Shown here one piece after another: positions 40,778-56,867 of a DNA stretch of 64,000 bases (position 1 is its first letter; each line of letters begins with the position of its first letter). The notes beneath the pieces were generated by a model. That model had not been told where the DNA came from, made no database searches, and saw only the letters and a program-made list of their open reading frames with translations. This DNA is from Meloidogyne chitwoodi (taxonomy: Eukaryota > Nematoda > Chromadorea > Rhabditida > Meloidogynidae): NCBI GenBank assembly GCA_015183035.1, contig JACZZP010000010.1, positions 2,378,460 through 2,442,459 on the forward strand, in the 5' to 3' direction. The position numbers were made by a program, and so were the translations under genes.

Positions 40778-43700
40778 ATGAAAATATTTACACTGATAGA
40801 ATCCTTTCTTTCCTCTAGACAGGAGTTGGTTGGTGAGTCTTGTATACATAGATATGATAAATTACATAGTTCCAGAGTTTAATAAGTAATATTTAGATTC
40901 TAATGTTTTTTATCCTTCAACATCGACTTCTAACATTTCTTCTGGTAATGCGTTTTCATCTTCAAGAACATCTAGAACTTATCGAGAGTTGAAACGAGAA
41001 TGCTTGAGACAAGGCCGATTATTTATCGATTCAGGTACTTTTTCTAGTTTAATTTGAGACTATCAAGTAAATTCAGAATTTCCGCCCTCCAACGAATCAT
41101 TATTTCTGGATGAAAGTAGATGGAGCGGGACTGATTTGGAGATTGAATGGAAGAGACCGGGCGTGAGTATGTTATATAAAAAAAGCATAGGGTTTTAGTT
41201 ATTTTGCTTTATGATATTCTTTTCCTCAATGCTGTGCCGTAAAAAACTTTTTTCAAGGAGATTGTCGATGATCCAAAGCTGTTCGTAGAAGGAGCTAGTC
41301 CATTCGATGTTACTCAAGGCATTTTAGGAAACTGTTGGTAAGCCTTTTTCAAATTTTTCACTCTATTCGTTATTAGCGAACAAGTGAATCATTTTAATTC
41401 AGGTTTGTCTCAGCCTGTTCAGCACTTACTAATAGTGATGCACTACTCTGTAAGGTTGGTGTAAGTAAGGGAGACACAGAATTTAACAAAAAAATAAAAA
41501 TAGTTACTCCTAAAAAGAATCCAAAAATAGATTTAATACGACAATTCGGTTCAAAACATAGATTTCTCTCAGGCATAATACTAAAATTTTATTTACAGCC
41601 TCAGAAAATGTTCTTTTAGTTCCTTATTCTTTTAGGTAATTCCAAATGGCCAAGATACAGCTGGAAGTTCGTATGCAGGAATTTTTCAATTCTGCTTTTG
41701 GCGCTTTGGTCGTTGGATCGATATTATTGTTGATGGTGTTACAAAATTCTTTTACTTTTTAATCATTTTATTCTCCATTAAGATCTACTACCTTGTAAAG
41801 GAGGAAAATTATTGTTTGCACGTTCAAAAACTGATAATGAATTTTGGAGTGCACTTCTAGAGAAAGCTTTTGCCAAGTAATTAAATATAAAAATAATAGA
41901 TTTTAGTTTACATTTAAAAATTAAGGTTTTATGGCTGCTATGAGAACTTGGTAGGTGGACAGCTGGCAGATGCCCTCCAGGTATGCTCTAAATATAGAAG
42001 GTCTTTCAACTTAATTATTTTAAATTACATATGTATGATTCATAAATCGTACTTTCATTTCTAGGACGTTTCTGGTGGAGTTGTTGAAACACTTGATGTT
42101 CGTAGATTCATGTATCAGTATACACAAATAATGAAGGGGTTGGATAACACAGAGAATTTTCGTGTATACAAAGTGCTAAATAACCTAAAAAATGGAAATC
42201 TAACTTCGCTTTCTGTTTACAAAGCTGATTGTTCCGCATCAAAGCGTCTTTTTTACACACTCAAACACGCGTTCAACCGTGAAGCACTTATTGTTGCAGC
42301 TATTTCGGTGTCTTTTTTCAGGATTTACATACTGGCATAACATATACCTATATTAGATTTCTTAACTTTAATATTATTAACAATTTTAATTTTGAAGGCA
42401 AAAAATGAAGAAGTAGAAAGAAGCTTGGACTGTGGTTTGGGTATTTTAACATTATTGTAACATGTTTTAAACTTTATATTAAGTTATGGGGCATGCATAC
42501 GCGATAACAGCAATTCAATTTATTGAACTGGATGCTTCACACCTAATTAATAAAAGTAGGCCAGATCGAGATCAACAAACAGTAAGCAAGCGGCAAGCAA
42601 TGTTCGTGTTTTATTAAAAATATGCTAGAATAATACATAAATAGGTTTTTGATTATAATAAATTTTACAATAAAAATTGTATTTTACTTTATTTAGAAAA
42701 TATTTTATAGAGTAAATAGTAACTAATTTTAGGGTTCGACTTCAGGTTCGTAAATTTACATCGAGATATGTTTATCCAAACTTAAGCTCTTAAAATTATT
42801 AGAACCCTTGGGGAGAGAAGGAATGGGATGGACCATGGTCGGACGGAGCAGAAGAATGGGAGCAAGTACTTTATGATAATTAAGATTATGAGTCCATTAT
42901 CTTTTAGATAACTTCAGAACAGAAGCATCGTTTGGGTGTCACTGATAGCGAGGACGGCGAATTCTGGGTATTTAAAATTTATTTGAACGTTTAAAATTCC
43001 AGGGTCTCTAAATTATATATTTAGACATTGGGTATTTACTATATATTATCTTTTGTAGATGCCCTGGGAAAAATTCTTAGAGTATTTCACGGACATAAGC
43101 GTGTGTCAATTGTTGATGCCATTAGAATTGGGAATATCTAGGAGAGCGCATTTATCGATGAAAGCAAGCAGAAAATCAAATATTACTATTATCTCTCCGG
43201 TAGATCGACGCTACTATGAATGGGTAAATATTAATCCTTATTTATCAGTGCTGAAAATATTTATGTACAAGACAATTTTTAGGATTTTTATGGATGTTGG
43301 ACAACAAATGGAGTTAAAAGTGGCGCACCTCAAGATCGATCCGGAGGGTAATTTTCAATAATCTTTGTGTGAAATTTGAGGATAAAAACTACTATACTTA
43401 GATAAAAAAATCTTATTGTAATAATGCTTATTCAGATGTCCAAACTTTTCCGCTACCTTCTGTTTTAATCCACAGTTTCTTTTGGATGTTCCTGGGCCAG
43501 GTCCCGCTGAGGTGATTTTTGCACTTAATCAGCCTGACTTGTTTCTTGGAAAGAAGAGACTACCTTATCTAGCAGCTGGAATGCAAATAATGCGCGTAGA
43601 ACGTAATAGACGGCAACGTCTTCACAGGGTACTTTTTAACTTTTCAATTTTAGGAAGATATTCAGCGTGTAAGAGTTGCTTACATTAGCTAGTTACATTA

Positions 43701-44510
43701 TAATAGACTAAAAATTTTTTTGTATAATTTTGAAATTTTATAGCCACTCCCGAGCACAGCTACTTCAGAATACAGTTCTGGACGTTCAGTATATTTGCAT
43801 CTTGAGAAGCTTTCTCCTGGCCGTTGTGCGTTTTCCTCTTACAAGGGAACATATCAACATGCTACTCACCGATTTTGACAAAACCTATACCATTCGAAAG
43901 AGCTTATTGAGTAGATATAGGATCCAAATTTTTACGTGCTATGGTTAAGACATTGAAAAGTTACGAGCTTTTAAAGTTTCAAAAAAATGTTCCATTTCCT
44001 CTTCGAAAGCGTTCCTTTCTCTCTACTCTTTACTACGGCCTTAAGATCACCTCTCTTCTCTCTTTTCTTTTCCTTGCAGCGGCTGTCAGTTACTCCAAGA
44101 AAAAAGAGGAAAAAAAAGAGAAGGCAGGCGGCCGCTGATTGGAAAACAAAAGGAAAAGAGAGAATAGAGGTGATCTTAAGTGTGGAGAGCCTCTTTTTTG
44201 AAACTTTAGAAGCTTATAACTTTACAATATCTTAACCACAGCACGTAAAAATTTAGATCCTATACATACTCAAAAAACTCTTTCGAATGGTATAGGTTTT
44301 GTCAAAATCGTTGAGTAGCATGTTGATATGTTCCCTTGTTAGTTGTACTTATAAAAATTGTCAATTTCAGATATCCTGATACCGTCCAGGTTCATCAAAA
44401 CATTCAGCTTTCTTGTTGAGCACTACGTTTCAGTTTTGCTCCCAAAGAGGTGGGAGAATTTCTACTCCGAATATACTCCACTCAACGTTTGAATCCATGT
44501 CTATTGGAGA
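40778..44510 (+). CDS. Calpain-type cysteine protease, C-terminal part interrupted by a foldback element
   Basis: Calcium-dependent papain-fold protease. Exons give [20 protein letters not shown], then the catalytic Cys in [20 protein letters not shown] (about 41290-41420), [60 protein letters not shown], the catalytic His in [14 protein letters not shown] (about 42480), the Asn in [20 protein letters not shown] (about 42805-42870) and [20 protein letters not shown]. Domain III follows: [19 protein letters not shown] and, after the foldback element, [17 protein letters not shown] (about 44440-44485). All three catalytic residues are present. No EF-hands seen. The start at 40778 follows a TTACAG and joins in frame to [10 protein letters not shown]. 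Precise exon edges around 43730-44440 are unclear because of the insertion. Confidence 0.85.
43841..44339. mobile_element. 499-bp foldback element inside the calpain gene
   Basis: Left arm from 43841 (ACAAGGGAACATATCAACAT) and right arm ending 44339 are inverted copies over about 235 bp with scattered mismatches, meeting near a GC-rich centre (GGCAGGCGGCCGCTGATTGG, about 44122). Almost the entire element is one hairpin. I see no clear target-site duplication (left flank ...TTTTCCTCTT, right flank TAGTTGTACT). It lies between two exons of calpain domain III. Older than the CSB element, judging by arm divergence. Confidence 0.75.
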
Positions 44511-44629
44511 ATGACATACCAATGTCTGGTTAGTTCAATAAACAAAACAAAAGAATAAATCTCCGTTTAAGCTCTATGCAGATTTGGTATCCGAATTCGT
44601 TGTTTAATTCGACTACATATTCTAGAAAT

Positions 44630-45163
44630 TAACATTCCTTCATACAAGCAGAGGAAAGGTTCGTTATTGAATTTTTCAAGTTAATCCGTTTTCATTGTAT
44701 TCATACAAAAATCTAACCCAGATGTAGGAGGTCTGTTCTGTCTTATAACAACGAGTACCGGTGAACGAATCAGAACCATAGGTTTAATCCGAGCAGGACC
44801 TGAACTATCATTTAAATTTAATGGAGAATGCTTCCTATTTCATAGGTTTTGTATGAATGTGATATATCCTTTTACAATTTTTTAGTTTATGTCCCAGCAT
44901 TAATTTCACAATTGAAGTTTTCGAAAAACATTTTCCTTTTCATCTCGGAAACAAATGTCTGGGATGTTCAAAAATTTTAGTTAATGCAGAACAAAACGAT
45001 CGCTTACGGGTAATTATTCTGTTTCTTAGTTTATCCGATTATTATACATCCAGTTTGATTTGGTATTGAGAAAGTCGTTTTACAATCTCGGGTGCAGTGA
45101 TGGACAGATTATAGGTATGATGCGATTAGAAATAAGTGCTTACGATGATCCCTTTTATCTTTG
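44630..45163 (+). CDS. Exons of uncertain ownership after the calpain
   Basis: Three open segments with good GT-AG borders read in one chain: INIPSYKQRK, then DVGGLFCLITTSTGERIRTI with GLIRAGPELSFKFNGECFLF, then INFTIEVFEKHFPFHLGNKC and LRKSFYNLGCSDGQIIGMMR, ending SAYDDPFYL at 45163. They may be the calpain C-terminal domain or a separate small gene; the join from the calpain exon ending about 44500 needs an intron of only about 25 nt, which I doubt. No family recognised. Confidence 0.35.
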
Positions 45164-45373
45164 ACTTGCCAATCATGTCCAATGTATAAATTTTGTTTAT
45201 TCTTGTTTTTGCTTTATAGCTTTTATCTAATCATGATTTGCTAGCGAATGATTTGTTAATTAGTTTTATCATAGTCATCCAACCATGAATCCTTTAGAAA
45301 ACAACCACGACTACAAATCCATTTTATTCATTCTAATAGCTCACTAATTCAGTCAAAAAATATATTTCTAAAA

Positions 45374-48300
45374 ATGTTTTTTACATTCAATATTTTTGTG
45401 ATTGTGTTATTTCTATTTTCAAATGTTGCGTCAAAACGGCGTACTGGCTCTAAAAATAGACAGTTTGATTTACGACCAGGAATGGGTGGTTTGGTTAAAG
45501 ATGTTGAAGACAAAAAAGTTGTCAACGAAACTGTACTTAAATCTGATCTAGGAAAATTTTCTTGGGAAAATTTCAAAAGCAAAAGCGGAGCAACAAAACA
45601 AAAGAATACTTATGAAATGATCAAAGAAGCTAATGTCGAAATGATAAATGAAAATTATTTTGAGGAAGGTGAGACTTCAATTTTTAACTTGTCTCTAATT
45701 CTACTTTTCTAGAATTGGCAATGAAAATGATTGATGTTTCCTTGAATTCTACTGAAGATGTACAAGATGAATATTTCGAAGATAAAGAAATTTGGAAGAA
45801 TCTTTCAGCTTTGCCAGGTTTTTATTTTTATTTTGAACTTCAGCTTATTTTTAGGAGCTGAGGAAAAGAATGTTTTTTGGATAGACGCCACATTCAAAGC
45901 TGTGGATTTAGGCCTTAATATTAGTGCAACACCTGAGTGTATTATCTGGAAAAATTTCTGGAAAGTAAAAGATAATTCTAGCAATTTAGATCAATTTAGA
46001 GTTCTAAAGGTGAATTATAAATGTTATGCTTAAATTTTCACAATTCTACATTAGTCAGGAAATCAAACGATTGATGGTTCTGGAAATGAGTTAGTAGGGT
46101 ATGAAATCTTCGAAAAGAGTGATCGTATTTTGCGTTTGATTCCTTCTTCTGTTGTAGATGAACTTTTCGATAACGAAGGATTCGAGGTTGATCTGTCAGC
46201 TTTATCGTTTATTTGATCGTTTTAAATGTTTTAGGCAATTGGCGTACTTTGGCAAGAAATTTGCGGTGAACATGAGCGTGATTTTTTCTATACATCACCA
46301 GACGATGCCAAAGCAATTGGGATTGACAATGGTTCGATTATATGTGAGCCATTCAGGGTAAGGAAGAGAGTTGTTGTAACTCATTCAATATTTTTTCAGA
46401 AGGAACTTCATCCAGACATATCTACGGTAGGAATCTTGAAAAAATTTCTGAATGCTGCTCTATCTAAAATGAATTAGTATCCGAACTGAATTATTTTTGA
46501 ATTATTAGGGAAAACATGAACACCATGTATTATAATTAGTATCATTTTATTTATACCTATTGATAGCTAATCAATCTTGAGGAACGAATGAATAAGTTTG
46601 TTGGATGGAACTATACTTATGAAGACAAAAACAAGTATTTAAGTTAAATTGATTTGTTAAAAATAACAGATTTAGTAAAAATAACAGAACAACAGATGGA
46701 AAAAAGAATATTAAGTCAAGACAAATTGTAGAAAAAAATGATGGCAAAATTGCAAAGACTGAAGAGGAGATGGAAGAATCCATTAGAAACAGAACTGAGT
46801 CTGCATCAGATGCCAAGACTAAGAAGCCAGTAGAAGTAGATATTTCTGATGAGACAAGGTTATTTTTTAATTTATATTCGAAAAGAATGCCTTTAATATG
46901 CAAATGTTTACGTTTACATAAAATATTTTAGATATACATTTTAAAAATACATATTTTTAACTTTTCAGCCCATTACTGATATTTTCCTCAGCAACAGTAT
47001 TAGATTTTCTCGGACTTTATATTGCCCCAAGGTTATTCCATCGTCATCAACGAGTTGGCCTTGCGTTGCAAGGAATTTGCTCTGATTATGTTCCAACAGC
47101 AATTGCGGCCTTTAATGTTTCGGAATTTGAAGGCATGAGAGATATTTAGTTTTTACCACTTATATTAACTACATTAAGGAATTGAAATTGAAGGACCTAT
47201 TGGCGTAAACATAAGTGCACTTGAAAGTGCTGGCGTAAATTTGACAGAATTGGCGGAAAAATTGAGAAATGACACGGAGGTTTCTTTTGGATAAATTATC
47301 TAATAATTTTTTATAAAATTTAAGGTAGACGATATACTTTCTAGAACAAAGGATATGGATAAACAAGTTGGGGGCAGTTTCATACTTCCGGTACTTCTGA
47401 TTAATAGAGATCATTCTATATCATATATACTATATGCCATATTGTTAATTTTAAATTTTAGGTCTTAACCAAGAATCAATATGATCCTTTTTCGCCTCCA
47501 ATTGTTTTTCAAGGCAGCGCTGTAGTAGTTCGATTTGGAATATATATTGAATCAATATCAAATTTTCAAACAAGCACTATGGTTAATTTTATATTTATAA
47601 TTTCCTATTTTAATTAGGATTATGACATGGACATATATTTAATGGTAAGTTTTATTTTCACATTATAAATTTTAAATATCATTTTTTGATGTCTTGGCGA
47701 GACCCGCGTCTTGTGAGTGGTTTAACAACAATTTTGGTCAAGGAAGAAGAAATTTTGGAAAAAATTTGGCGGCCAGATCCGTGAGTGTTAAGTTTTATTC
47801 TCACCCTAAAATTTCGTGTAAAAGATTTTTCGACGTAAAGGAGGCAGAGTTTCATGAAGTAACATTTCTTAATTTTTTGATGCGTATCTTTAATGATGGA
47901 CTAGTTCTTTATGAAACAAGGTTTTATTTTCTTATGAATAAACTTGATTTTTTAGAATAAAATTGAAACCAGCTTGCAATCTAGACCTCTGTAAATATCC
48001 ACATGGTAATTTACTCTTTAAAAACATTTATTATTGTAATATTCTATGAAGATAAACAAACATGCGAGCTTCAAATTAAATCTTGTAAATTTTCACTTTA
48101 TCAATTTGAATTTATAGCTTTTAATTTATGTTTATAATTTATATTACTCATAATATTTCAGTTGCTTATCCACTGCCATCTGTTCGTTTCGAGTGGTTTT
48201 CTAATAGGAAAAATGCAATAGATAAAAATCCAGAGGTTAGACTGCCTGAGCTTTATATCGACAATTACGAACCTGCAAAGGTTGTAAAGACAATTTTTCA

Positions 48301-49137
48301 TATAATCCATACCTTAAGTGTAATAAATCTCGAAAAAGTGGTGAATTTGCTTGTCTTCGTGCAATTTTTCGATTGAAACGCGATGTTGGCTTTCATATTG
48401 CTCAAGTAAGTTATGACTCACCATTTACCTTTTTTTTAAATCTTCAGTTGTTTTCAACTTTAGACCTATATTCCTACTTCACTTGCTTTGATGTTCTCTT
48501 GGGTTGGCGTTTGGTAATGGGGTCGTGTAAAAGGAAAACAGTTTAAATTTTAGGTTGCCAGAAGAATTTATGGAAGGAAGAATTGGTGTTGCTATTACGG
48601 TTTGAGGTTGATCATCTTTCTTAAAAATTGACTTAAGGTGTTACTAACACTCTCAACCGAATCGGCCGGAGCGCGTGAGCATTTACCTAGCGTATCATAT
48701 TTAAAAGCGATCGATCTGTGGTTTGGATTTGTAACGGGTTTTGTTTTCTTCACGCTTCTACAAACACTTTTCGTCATTGGTTTTGATAAACGTGCAAATC
48801 AGTTGGTAAATCTATGTTTATTAAAATGTCAGAAAACGATTAATAATTCTTTAATTTATTACTTCGTGTCTAATATTTTTAATGTTTTTTAGAGAAAATG
48901 GGCCCAAAAGAAGCGACGTGATACTTTAGAATTAAGTCGAGAAGCAAGGGAGGATATGTCGGAGCGAGCTGATCGATATCACAGTTAATTATTTTTTTAT
49001 AAGTAATATATTTTCTCTTTATTTAATCAACTTTATACAGAGATTGGGTATTATTTTTATTTTCAATTTTTTATTTTATTTACATTTTTGGCGAAATCTG
49101 GACAATTTCTGCCGTGTATTTTATCCCCTCAGCTTTG
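45374..49137 (+). CDS. Cys-loop ligand-gated ion channel with very long N-terminal region
   Basis: Starts with a signal peptide MFFTFNIFVIVLFLFSNVAS. A long unfamiliar extracellular part follows (45430-46900). The classic receptor part includes QYDPFSPPIVFQGSAVVVRF, DYDMDIYLM then SWRDPRL, the Cys-loop CNLDLCKYPHDKQTC (13 residues between outer Cys, as required), M1 VGFHIAQTYIPTSLALMFSW, M2 EGRIGVAITVLLTLSTESAG, M3 IDLWFGFVTGFVFFTLLQTL and a probable M4 near 49040-49130. Placement among GluCl/GlyR/GABA-type receptors is by M2-M3 likeness. The residues before M2 are MEGR rather than PAR. Splicing GTAGGAATC (about 46436) to the AG before CTAATCAATCTT (about 46567) joins the two parts in frame; reading through gives a stop at about 46476, so two genes remain possible. 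Confidence 0.7.
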
Positions 49138-49481
49138 CTTTATTTCTGATTCTTTATTATTTTATATTGACTGAGGGGCGTCAGGTTTTTAAATTTTAAT
49201 AGTTTTTCATTAATAATTTTGGCAGGATGACTGCTTCAAGACAAATGAATAGCCTAGAGGGTGCCTATTGATTCTGGTAGGTTTTCTTGTTTCGAGATAA
49301 AAAAAATATTTATAAATAATAATCTGATTTGCACCGCGCGCCTTTTAATAGAGCTGAATATCACGCGCTCTTTCGACAGACCCAAACACAGCGTTGTTTC
49401 TTCTTTTCATTAGTCCCAAGTTGAACTGAGCTTGTCGCAAATTCAAACTTCCAGGATTTTTCCATGCATTAGGAAAAAGGT
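49138..49481. other. Gap between convergent genes
   Basis: About 340 bp between the channel stop and the stop of the next minus-strand gene. T-rich; no gene or clear RNA seen. Confidence 0.35.
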
Positions 49482-51002
49482 CTAAAAAATAGTTTTTATC
49501 CTAATTCTATTAGTTCTACCTAGTTCTTCTTTTTTTGAAACTTTTGACGATTTTCTTTGTAAGATGTGAATTGAACGCAATCCGTGTTGAGGTGTCGTAG
49601 TAGTATTGTCAAAATTTGTATTAGAAATTTTATCAATTGTTTTGTTTTTATTATGAAACAAATAGGGTTTGACGTCGCTTTTCCTTTGAATTAACGTTTG
49701 ATCATCTTGGACAGCTGAACGAAATATCCAATCAAATATAGAAGAAAAGCCGTTTGTGTTATAAGAGTTATCCGACGGATTTTTAGTATTGCTTGATCTA
49801 TTCTGATTCTCACTGGTAGATTCGGGTTTGTCGAGTGGTTTCATCTGAAGCTGGAGTTTACTGTCAGATGCAGGAAGTGTTATAATGTCATTTTCTCGCT
49901 CGCAAAATTCTCCAAAATATTCCAGATTGTCAATTATCGCGAAACCACCATGTAAAGCAGCATTGTTAAACACAAAATTATTGGCTTGAATGAATATCTA
50001 GAGCGTAAGTACAATAGTTTAAAAATTTATTTAAAAAGACTTGCTTGCATTGGCGCATTTAGTTCTGGGATTGTTAGAAAAACTGGTCCAGGGTCATTTT
50101 CCACGGGTTTACTACAATAATCGAAGTACGGGAAAAGTCGAAGCACAGACTTGACGCAGACAGCTTTATTGGAACTAACTTTTGTTTTAATATAAGATAC
50201 GACTCACTTATCCTAACCTCCGGGCTTGTCCAATGCTGAAAGCGAAGATTTGCAGGTCCATTTTGGCATTCTACTTATAATATGTTCTTAATGTAAGCTG
50301 GAATCTATTTTCTCGCAAAATAACTCCGGTTTCGGGTCTGATTGATAGTTTTAGTTTATAAATCTTACCGATGACGTCACTAACAAGAATGGCTTTTGTA
50401 CCAGAAGATTCGACTTTGTCGGATGCTGCTATTCCATAAAAACCATCTGATTGTGAGAATACAAATTTAGGTGCAACTTTGAATTAACCAACCAGGTGTC
50501 AAATGTGTTCCTGTTGCCAGCCTTTAATTCGTTGATTTAAATTTTTTACCATTCCAAGTCACCTGAGTCTATTTTCGTCCAAAAACCCAGAACCCTGGTA
50601 CCAGTCTAATTCATCCATTAACAGTCCATCTATGTTTCTCCATCGGCATTTATCGTTGAAATCATAGCAATGGAGCTCTTCTGGAATTCTGATTGGACCT
50701 GATAGTGCGCTGACACGATCTTTAATAATACAGTAATAGTTTACGCCAGAAAACATTAATTACCGTTAAATCTTATGCTTGTCTTATTTTGCTGCTGGTA
50801 TGTTTTATCACCAAAAAGTTTATTTGGTATCTGTTGTCGGGGGGCATCTCCATCGTTAATGAAAGGATTAGATAGGGGCGGTGAACAGCAAAGAACTGTA
50901 ACAAGTTTGAAAAAACTTAAGAATTAAAATTTAAAATTGTTGATCTAAACCTTGATAGATAAGACAAAATGAAGTCACATGGCTATAGCGATTGTATAGC
51001 AT
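49482..51002 (-). CDS. Secreted MAM-like protein
   Basis: Minus-strand exons: start MLYNRYSHVTSFCLIYQ (51002), LCCSPPLSNPFINDGDAPRQ, then HCYDFNDKCRWRNIDGLLMD with ELDWYQGSGFLDENRLR (50559-50700), LATGTHLTP, DGFYGIAASDKVESSGTKAI, and a long last exon (49482-49973) starting with FNNAALHGGFAIIDNLEYFG and ending in a Ser/Thr/Asn/Lys-rich tail. The pattern C-x-F-x5-C-x-W followed by W-x-G resembles the start of MAM domains found in many nematode extracellular proteins. The N-terminal hydrophobic piece is weak, so the true start may be further upstream. Function unknown; likely extracellular. Confidence 0.55.
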
Positions 51003-51570
51003 TTTGGTATTTTTTATATTTAGTTTTAAGGGAGTTAGTACATGCGTGTTATTATAATTCGTCGAGCTTCTAAGAATTTTTTAAGGGGAAATAAGCTATT
51101 TTAGATGATCGTCATTATAGACTAAATAGGAATGAAATGCTGAGATTTATTTGTTTGTTCAAATATTTACTTGGGTAAAATGTGAAATGCGATAACTCAA
51201 GTATCTTCAAGATTTTACTAAATTCTCAAATTATTGTTCATATTTGAATAAGTTTGGGGTTTACATTCGGAGTGACTAAGAACCTATATTTGTAGATGAA
51301 TATGTATGCCAACGTTTACTGACGAAAAATAATGAATCCTTTATCTTGTAGAATGAATATTTCATAAAAAATGGATGGTAGTAAAATGATAATTCTATTT
51401 CGTCTAATTTATTAGATTTCAACCAAGGTTTGTACAAGCTTTTTCTGCTTACGCGCGTCTCTTTGCTCTTAATTAATTCTTTCCATCCGTACCCAAAAGC
51501 CATTGCTTAAAATAATAGTTTTAACCTAGAAATAATTACTTTCAAGTTTCTTCTAAAAGATTGAAGATAA
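51003..51570. other. Intergenic region
   Basis: About 570 bp between two minus-strand genes; presumed promoter of the MAM-like gene. A 75-codon frame at 51276-51503 shows no family motif. Nothing else seen. Confidence 0.35.
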
Positions 51571-54659
<3,089 letters not shown>

Positions 54660-55399
54660 TTAAAATTATGTATAGAAAGCGAGTGTCTGGGACCAGACAA
54701 ATATTTAGGTTTGCTTTTTCAAATGATTCTTATTTGTGTTTTGAAAGAAAAATCAAAAAGGAGACCTATTTCTATTTCCAGTTTTTTACCCTTGCCCAGT
54801 TCTCATGTGACTGATAGAAAAGTTACATTGCAAAATAGCAACCATAACATTGCGCAATCTTCATTTTCAAGCAAGGACAAAGTATTATAAATAACAGTCT
54901 AAATTTTTGTTCGTAGTTGTACACATATGTGTATGTACATTATTTTTCGTAATTTCATACTCTATTTTACATAGTATTTTGAACGAGTTATTGAATTTAC
55001 TATTTCCTTTCTTTGGAATTTTAGATTTTTTCTCAATATTTCATCTAATATATTCGTATTTAATAGCATAAATCATTAGCAATTTGTGGCTGTAATATAG
55101 TTAAGAGCGGAATGACTATCTCTAAGATTTTTGTCGAGAGGATTGATTAAATTTGATGCTCCTCACAACTTAAGTGTAACATGTTCAAGTGATAATGAGC
55201 GTCGTACCGATCGATCAGGCGCCACTTAATTGGACGAGCACAGGTTTATTAAATAGGTAATTATTTAACAATATTTTACTCTAATTTAAGTATCATAAAT
55301 CATATTTCTACATAGGATCGTCTCGTCATTAATTGTTAACAGCCATATTTGTCCTTAATTACGAATGCCAAAAGAGGCAAATTGTCATAACATCTATTT
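54660..55399. other. Intergenic region between divergent genes
   Basis: About 740 bp between the P450 start (minus) and the carrier start (plus). A short open segment with a donor site at about 55196-55256 (MSVVPIDQAPLNWTSTGLLN) reads like an exon but runs into a stop after the next acceptor, so I do not call it. Otherwise AT-rich promoter-like DNA. Confidence 0.35.
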
Positions 55400-56867
55400 A
55401 TGTCTCCGGAAATCTTAAATGCACTCATCGCGGGATCAATTGGAGGTATGTTTCAGTCCATTTAATGCTTTAGTTGCAAGGCTTTTGTTTTGAGAAAAAC
55501 GTTCTCATGACTTGAGATCGGAAAATATTATTGATTTCATCATGTTGTGGGAGAGTTGTAACTAGCTTGGGCAAAAGTACCATTTTTATTTTATGTTAAT
55601 TTAGGTCTCGCTGGTGTTATTGCTGGCTATCCTCTAGATACAATCAAAGTTCGTCTTCAAACACAAAACGCCACTTCTCAACAATACAACGGTATACTTC
55701 ACTGTCTTCGATCAATTATATCAAAGGAGGGGCCAGTTGCATTGTATAAAGGTTTCCAATTAATCAAATCACTATATATTTTCCTTTAATAGGAATGTCA
55801 AGTCCACTTGCGAGGTTTTGTTTTATATCAAATTAAGTTGTGACTATCTCTATTTTTCAGCATAGCAGTGGTTAATGCTTTATCATTCACTGCACATGGC
55901 CAAGTATCCAGACAATTTTCTGACAGGCATTTCATCAGCTCACATTTTTTTGCTGGTGCTGCCGCAGGATCCTGTCAAGCTTTTGTTGTATCTCCAATGG
56001 TGAGCAAACTTAAAACCTAATGATGTCACCTTTAAATAGGAACTGCTTAAAATAAGATTACAAATACAAACAGAAATGGAAACAGTGAATTCTCCCTTTC
56101 AGATGGCAAGGTTTACTCGCGTTTAATCTTGTATATTAATTTTAGTCTATAATTTCCAGGCAGATACTTCGAGAGAAGGGTGTTCATTATTTCAGCCGGT
56201 TCTTTTTAATATATTATTTCGACTGTCTCTAAACTTAGAGGTTTCATTGCTACGCAAATACGTGATTGTCCAGCAATGGGAGTATACTTTGCCTCCTTTG
56301 AATATATTGGCCGAAAGATGAGTAGTACTAACAATATAGAGGGGCTTAATTCATGGCAATTACTACTGGCTGGTGGTGGAGCTGGAATTGTATCTATAAT
56401 TAAATACACAAATCTAATTTATAAAATTTAGCTCTCATGGTTAGCTAACTATCCGTCTGATGTAGTCAAGACACGGTTCCAGGCTGATGAGAAATATTCA
56501 AGCTGTATTCATAAACAATAATTTTTAATGAACTATTTTATCTAGACTCGGACGTCATTCGTCGAATTTATATTGAAGGCGGCCTTCGCGCCTTTTATAT
56601 CGGTTTAGGTTCTACATTAGTCAGAGGTAATTTTTTAAGCACACATTATTTAATTAACATAATTCATAAGCTTTTCCTACAAACGCTGCCACATTTTTCA
56701 CCGTTGAATGGACTTACAGGTTATGGCTGCGTAGACCAAAAGTTTCGACTGATACTCCCATGATGTGTCAGCATAATGAAAGCCCGGTTTTAACTGCCGC
56801 TGCTGAACTATTGTTAATTCCATCAGAGGCCAAATACACGTTATTTGAACCGTTATTAGTTATTTAA
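55400..56867 (+). CDS. Mitochondrial carrier (SLC25 family)
   Basis: Inner-membrane metabolite carrier with three repeats, each with the P-x-[DE]-x2-[KR] signature: YPLDTIKVRLQ (about 55635), SPMELLKIRLQ (about 55995-56050) and YPSDVVKTRFQ (about 56450). Start MSPEILNALIAGSIGGLAGV. Also ISKEGPVALYKGM, HFFAGAAAGSCQAFV, CPAMGVYFASFEYIGRKMSS, LLAGGGAGIVSWLANYPSDV and EGGLRAFYIGLGSTLVRAFP. The layout resembles the carnitine/acylcarnitine and basic amino-acid carriers (SLC25A20/29/45/48 group); the substrate is not settled by sequence. A C-terminal extension of about 50 residues (SEAKYTLFEPLLVI end) is unusual for the family. Confidence 0.9.

Noticed and set aside
49482..49973. Last exon of the MAM-like gene as a separate protein
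   Set aside because: Its start reads as a continuation of upstream exons (FNNAALHGGFAIIDN) rather than a true N-terminus.
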